From NCBI GenBank assembly GCA_014728045.1, contig WJMH01000002.1, positions 56,001 to 90,583 on the forward strand: a stretch of DNA of 34,583 bases, written 5' to 3'. This document shows positions 32,356 to 34,583 of the stretch, piece by piece. A program made the translations under genes and the position numbers. This DNA comes from Candidatus Omnitrophota bacterium. Lineage in GTDB: Bacteria > Omnitrophota > Gorgyraeia > Tantalellales > Tantalellaceae. Every line of letters begins with the position of its first letter. Position 1 is the first letter of the stretch. Under the pieces are notes generated by a model. It saw nothing but the letters and a program-made list of their open reading frames with translations. It ran no database searches and was not told where the DNA came from.

Positions 32356-33627
32356 TTATTTTTCCGTAACTGTCGCCTCGTCGACCAGAAGATCAAGGGT
32401 CTTCTCTTCCCTGAGCTGTTCTTTCAGGCCGCTTATAAGATTGTTGTCATTGTAGTACTTCTTCACGTCATCGTAGCTCTGCGAATAAGAAGCGGCAAGC
32501 CTTTTCAACCATTCTTCCACCTCACTGTCGGAGACCTCGACGTTCTCGGCGCTGGCTATCTCATCAAGTATGAAATAAAGCCTGACCTTGTTCTCCGCTT
32601 CCTTCCTGAGCTGGCTTTCCAGTTTTTCCTTGTGAGATTCTATGTTCGCCTTGTCCACGCCCTTCTGGAGAAGCTCGTTCTCGGCCTTCTCCATGAGCAC
32701 CTTGAGCTGCCTTTCGACCATCGAGGAGGGTATCTCGAAAGAATGCTTCTTAAGAAGTGTTTCCATGACCTGGTTCTTCATGTTGATCCTCTCGTTGGCC
32801 TCTTTTCTGGCCAGGAGCTGTTTCTTTATCTCTTCTTTGGCCTCGGGCATCGTTTCCCTGCCCATCTTCTTGGCAAGCTCGTCGTCAACGGCGGGAAGCT
32901 CCTTCTTCTTGGTCTGTTTGACCTCTACCTTGAAGATGGCCTTTTTGCCCGCGTATTTCTCATCAGGATATTTCTCGGGAAGCGTAACCTCTATCTCCTT
33001 GGTGTCCCCCTTTTTCAGACCGATAAGCTCCTCTCCCATACCGAATAGGGAAGACTCCTTATCGGCCTCTATCCACATGTCCTCCCGTTCCTTTGAAACC
33101 GACTCGCCGTTAACGAACGTCTCGACATTGCAGATGCCGAACTGGCCCTTTTCAATGGGGCCGTCGGTGTCGGAGAATTCGGCGTTCATGTTCCTTATTC
33201 TCTCAAGTGTCTCCTCGACCTCCTCGTCGGTGACGGTAACCTTCTTCTTGTTTATTTTGTACCCTTTGTACTTCTTGAGGTTCACATCCGGGGAACTATC
33301 CACTTTCGCCCTGAACTTGAGCGTGCCGGAAAGCTCGAAAGAGACATCCGATACCTCGGGGTAGCTTACCGGGGTTATTTCGTGTTCATCGAGCGCCATC
33401 TGGTATCCCCGGGGTATAAGACGCTGCTTGACCTCATCCTCCGCGTCCTGGCGGTAATTCTTCTGTATAATATCCATCGGGGCCTTGCCCGGTCTGAACC
33501 CGGGTATCTTGGCGTTCCTGCGTATGTCTTCCAGTACTTCGCTAAAGACACTGTCCACTGCCTCTTTGGACATTTCTATATCCAGCTGCCTGGCAGTTCC
33601 CTTGAGTTTTTTCATTCTGCTTTTCAT
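32356..33627 (-). CDS. tig: Trigger factor
   Basis: Ribosome-bound chaperone and prolyl isomerase that meets nascent chains at the exit tunnel. About 423 residues: an N-terminal ribosome-binding domain with [10 protein letters not shown] (the tunnel-docking loop), a central FKBP-like domain around residues 145-225 and a C-terminal helical chaperone domain. The FKBP part reads [16 protein letters not shown] and looks divergent, so isomerase activity may be weak. I prefer the ATG at 33627, 9 bases from AGAGG; the ATG at 33645 lacks a ribosome site. Confidence 0.93.
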   Translation of the reverse strand: MKSRMKKLKGTARQLDIEMSKEAVDSVFSEVLEDIRRNAKIPGFRPGKAPMDIIQKNYRQDAEDEVKQRLIPRGYQMALDEHEITPVSYPEVSDVSFELSGTLKFRAKVDSSPDVNLKKYKGYKINKKKVTVTDEEVEETLERIRNMNAEFSDTDGPIEKGQFGICNVETFVNGESVSKEREDMWIEADKESSLFGMGEELIGLKKGDTKEIEVTLPEKYPDEKYAGKKAIFKVEVKQTKKKELPAVDDELAKKMGRETMPEAKEEIKKQLLARKEANERINMKNQVMETLLKKHSFEIPSSMVERQLKVLMEKAENELLQKGVDKANIESHKEKLESQLRKEAENKVRLYFILDEIASAENVEVSDSEVEEWLKRLAASYSQSYDDVKKYYNDNNLISGLKEQLREEKTLDLLVDEATVTEK

Positions 33628-33664
33628 ATCTGATCGCCTCTCCATACCAAGTTGTCGTTCATTC

Positions 33665-34201
33665 CTAGAACTTCGGTTCTACAATACCGTAATTCCCGTC
33701 ACCTCTTTTATAGATCACGTTCACCTCTCCCGTCTCAGCGTTCCTGAAAACGATGAAATTCCTGTTGAGTACGTCCAGCTCCAGCTTGGCCTCTTCGGGA
33801 AGCATGGGCTTATCCGCGAAAGTATTGCTCTTGACTATCATGCCCTGCTGCTTTTCAGCGGTACCCGGCGCGGACCTGAAGGGGTTCATCAGCCTGCCCA
33901 GCATGGCCTTTCTTCTCCTTGAGCTCAGCTTGCCGGTAAGGCGCCTGAGCTGTTTCTTGACGTTCTCGGAAGCGTTGTCTATGGAAGCGAATATGTCAGG
34001 CGAGCTCTCTTTGGCCACTACTTTGTTCTTCTTGAGATAAAGTATGACCTCGACGTTCTTCCTTTCCTTCTCTTCCTCGAGCACCACCTCGCACCCGTAT
34101 ATACGGCCGTACATCTGGTCCAGCTTGTCCATCTTCTTCTGGACATAGTCCTTGATGGTACTGTTAAGCTCTATATTCCTTCCCGTGATATTGATTTCCA
34201 T
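33665..34201 (-). CDS. hpf: Ribosome hibernation promoting factor, long form
   Basis: Binds the 30S decoding region and drives formation of inactive 100S ribosome dimers. The 178 residues comprise the N-terminal S30AE domain (MEINITGRNIEL to about 95), a linker, and the C-terminal dimerisation domain (about 120-178) with FIVFRNAETGEVNVIYKR and DGNYGIVEP. This is the long HPF type rather than the short enterobacterial one. The ATG at 34201 lies about 9 bases from AGGGGGT; a GTG at 34210 falls within that ribosome site. A promoter with a CRP-like palindrome lies directly upstream. Confidence 0.95.
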   Translation of the reverse strand: MEINITGRNIELNSTIKDYVQKKMDKLDQMYGRIYGCEVVLEEEKERKNVEVILYLKKNKVVAKESSPDIFASIDNASENVKKQLRRLTGKLSSRRRKAMLGRLMNPFRSAPGTAEKQQGMIVKSNTFADKPMLPEEAKLELDVLNRNFIVFRNAETGEVNVIYKRGDGNYGIVEPKF

Positions 34202-34237
34202 TACCTGCACCCCCTAAAGCTTTAGTGAAAGAATAAC

Positions 34238-34266
34238 AATATACCATTATGTGTTTCTTTTTGCAA
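34238..34266 (-). promoter_or_regulatory. Promoter for hpf and the downstream unit
   Basis: In the 135-base gap between lptB and hpf, the minus strand has -35 TTGCAA (34261-34266), a 17-base spacer and -10 TATATT (34238-34243). The predicted start is near 34231, giving a leader of about 30 bases that contains the AGGGGGT ribosome site. The match is good but not perfect at the -35. Confidence 0.6.
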
Positions 34267-34273
34267 TATGTAC

Positions 34274-34289
34274 TGTGAAACTTTTCACA
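34274..34289. promoter_or_regulatory. CRP/FNR-type palindromic operator upstream of hpf
   Basis: A perfect inverted repeat TGTGAAA-2-TTTCACA, equal to the TGTGA-N6-TCACA arrangement bound by CRP-family regulators. Its centre (34281.5) lies about 50 bases upstream of the predicted hpf start and 7 bases beyond the -35. No T tract follows in either direction and the stem is AT-rich with a 2-base centre, so a terminator is unlikely. Which regulator binds it is unknown. Confidence 0.5.
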
Positions 34290-34336
34290 AACTTTTACCG
34301 CCATTTGGGTCACCAGATCCCGCGAACGGCAGGCGC

Positions 34337-34583
34337 CTACATCGTGAACCTCTCCCCGAGATAGATCTCGCGCGCTTTCGGATCGTTAATAAGTTCTTCC
34401 TTTTTGCCCGAAATAAGAATGTTCCCTTCGTACATTATATAGGACCTGTCTGTTATGGTCAGCGTCTCCCTCACGTTATGGTCGGTAAGAAGTATACCCA
34501 GTCCCATCTGCTTAAGCTCGCGTATAACTTCCTGGCAGTCGTAAACCGCTATCGGGTCTATACCGCTGAAAGGTTCATCCAGA
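34337..34583 (-). CDS. lptB: LPS export ABC transporter ATPase LptB, C-terminal part (cut by window edge)
   Basis: ATPase of the LptB2FG complex that drives lipopolysaccharide from the inner to the outer membrane. The last 81 residues are present: the Walker B/D-loop LDEPFSGIDPIAV, the H-loop LLTDHNVRET, and the ending REIYLGERFTM that is characteristic of LptB rather than of other ABC ATPases. Presence of LptB shows an LPS-containing outer membrane. In many proteobacteria lptB is followed by rpoN and then hpf; here hpf comes next and rpoN is missing. I see no clear terminator after the stop codon. Confidence 0.94.
   Translation of the reverse strand, partial: LDEPFSGIDPIAVYDCQEVIRELKQMGLGILLTDHNVRETLTITDRSYIMYEGNILISGKKEELINDPKAREIYLGERFTM

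Overview
The window is about 34.6 kb of densely packed core genome. I count 35 protein genes, two of them cut by the window ends, and every one lies on the minus strand. Most intergenic gaps are under 40 bp or are short overlaps. I see no rRNA, tRNA, CRISPR array, insertion sequence, phage or other mobile signature. The gene set implies a diderm, LPS-bearing bacterium: LptB, an OmpA-domain lipoprotein, RseP, and the DXP isoprenoid route (Dxr, IspG). It does not look like a well-studied phylum. The order, the class-V aminotransferase beside SerA, and the long low-complexity tails would fit an uncultivated lineage such as Omnitrophota or another PVC-adjacent group, but that placement is an inference at low to moderate confidence.

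Layout in the direction of transcription (from high to low coordinates). (1) The 3' end of lptB, then a promoter with a CRP-like palindrome in front of hpf, tig, clpP, a class-V aminotransferase, serA, a LeuA/homocitrate-synthase-like gene, an unrecognised secreted repeat protein, purA and an OmpA-like lipoprotein. This run ends at a hairpin terminator at about 24.5 kb. (2) A membrane and isoprenoid block: uppS, cdsA, dxr, rseP, ispG, then proS, a STAS-domain gene, a flavin reductase, a secreted MORN/YwqK-like protein and pgl. (3) A strong promoter followed at once by an intrinsic terminator forms the leader of rimP-nusA-infB-trpS-scpA-scpB, which runs on into an aromatic amino acid block (pheA, hisC, aroF, tyrA), then cmk and plsC. 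(4) rpsA has its own promoter and a terminator. (5) A DUF2148 iron-sulphur protein and tyrS, the latter with a promoter that abuts its start codon.

The groups make functional sense. hpf/tig/clpP concern ribosome hibernation and protein quality control. serA and the aminotransferase should make serine. uppS/cdsA/dxr/rseP/ispG supply the undecaprenyl carrier, phospholipid precursor and isoprenoid units, and carry out envelope proteolysis. rimP/nusA/infB couple ribosome maturation, transcription elongation and translation initiation. pheA/hisC/aroF/tyrA make phenylalanine and tyrosine.

No obviously new multi-gene defence or mobile system is visible. The most interesting items are regulatory and lineage-level: a promoter-terminator leader before nusA, a predicted leaderless tyrS, a perfect TGTGA-N6-TCACA site at the hpf promoter, a likely ACG start for hisC, a possible Re-citrate synthase, and a secreted protein with a duplicated domain that I do not recognise.
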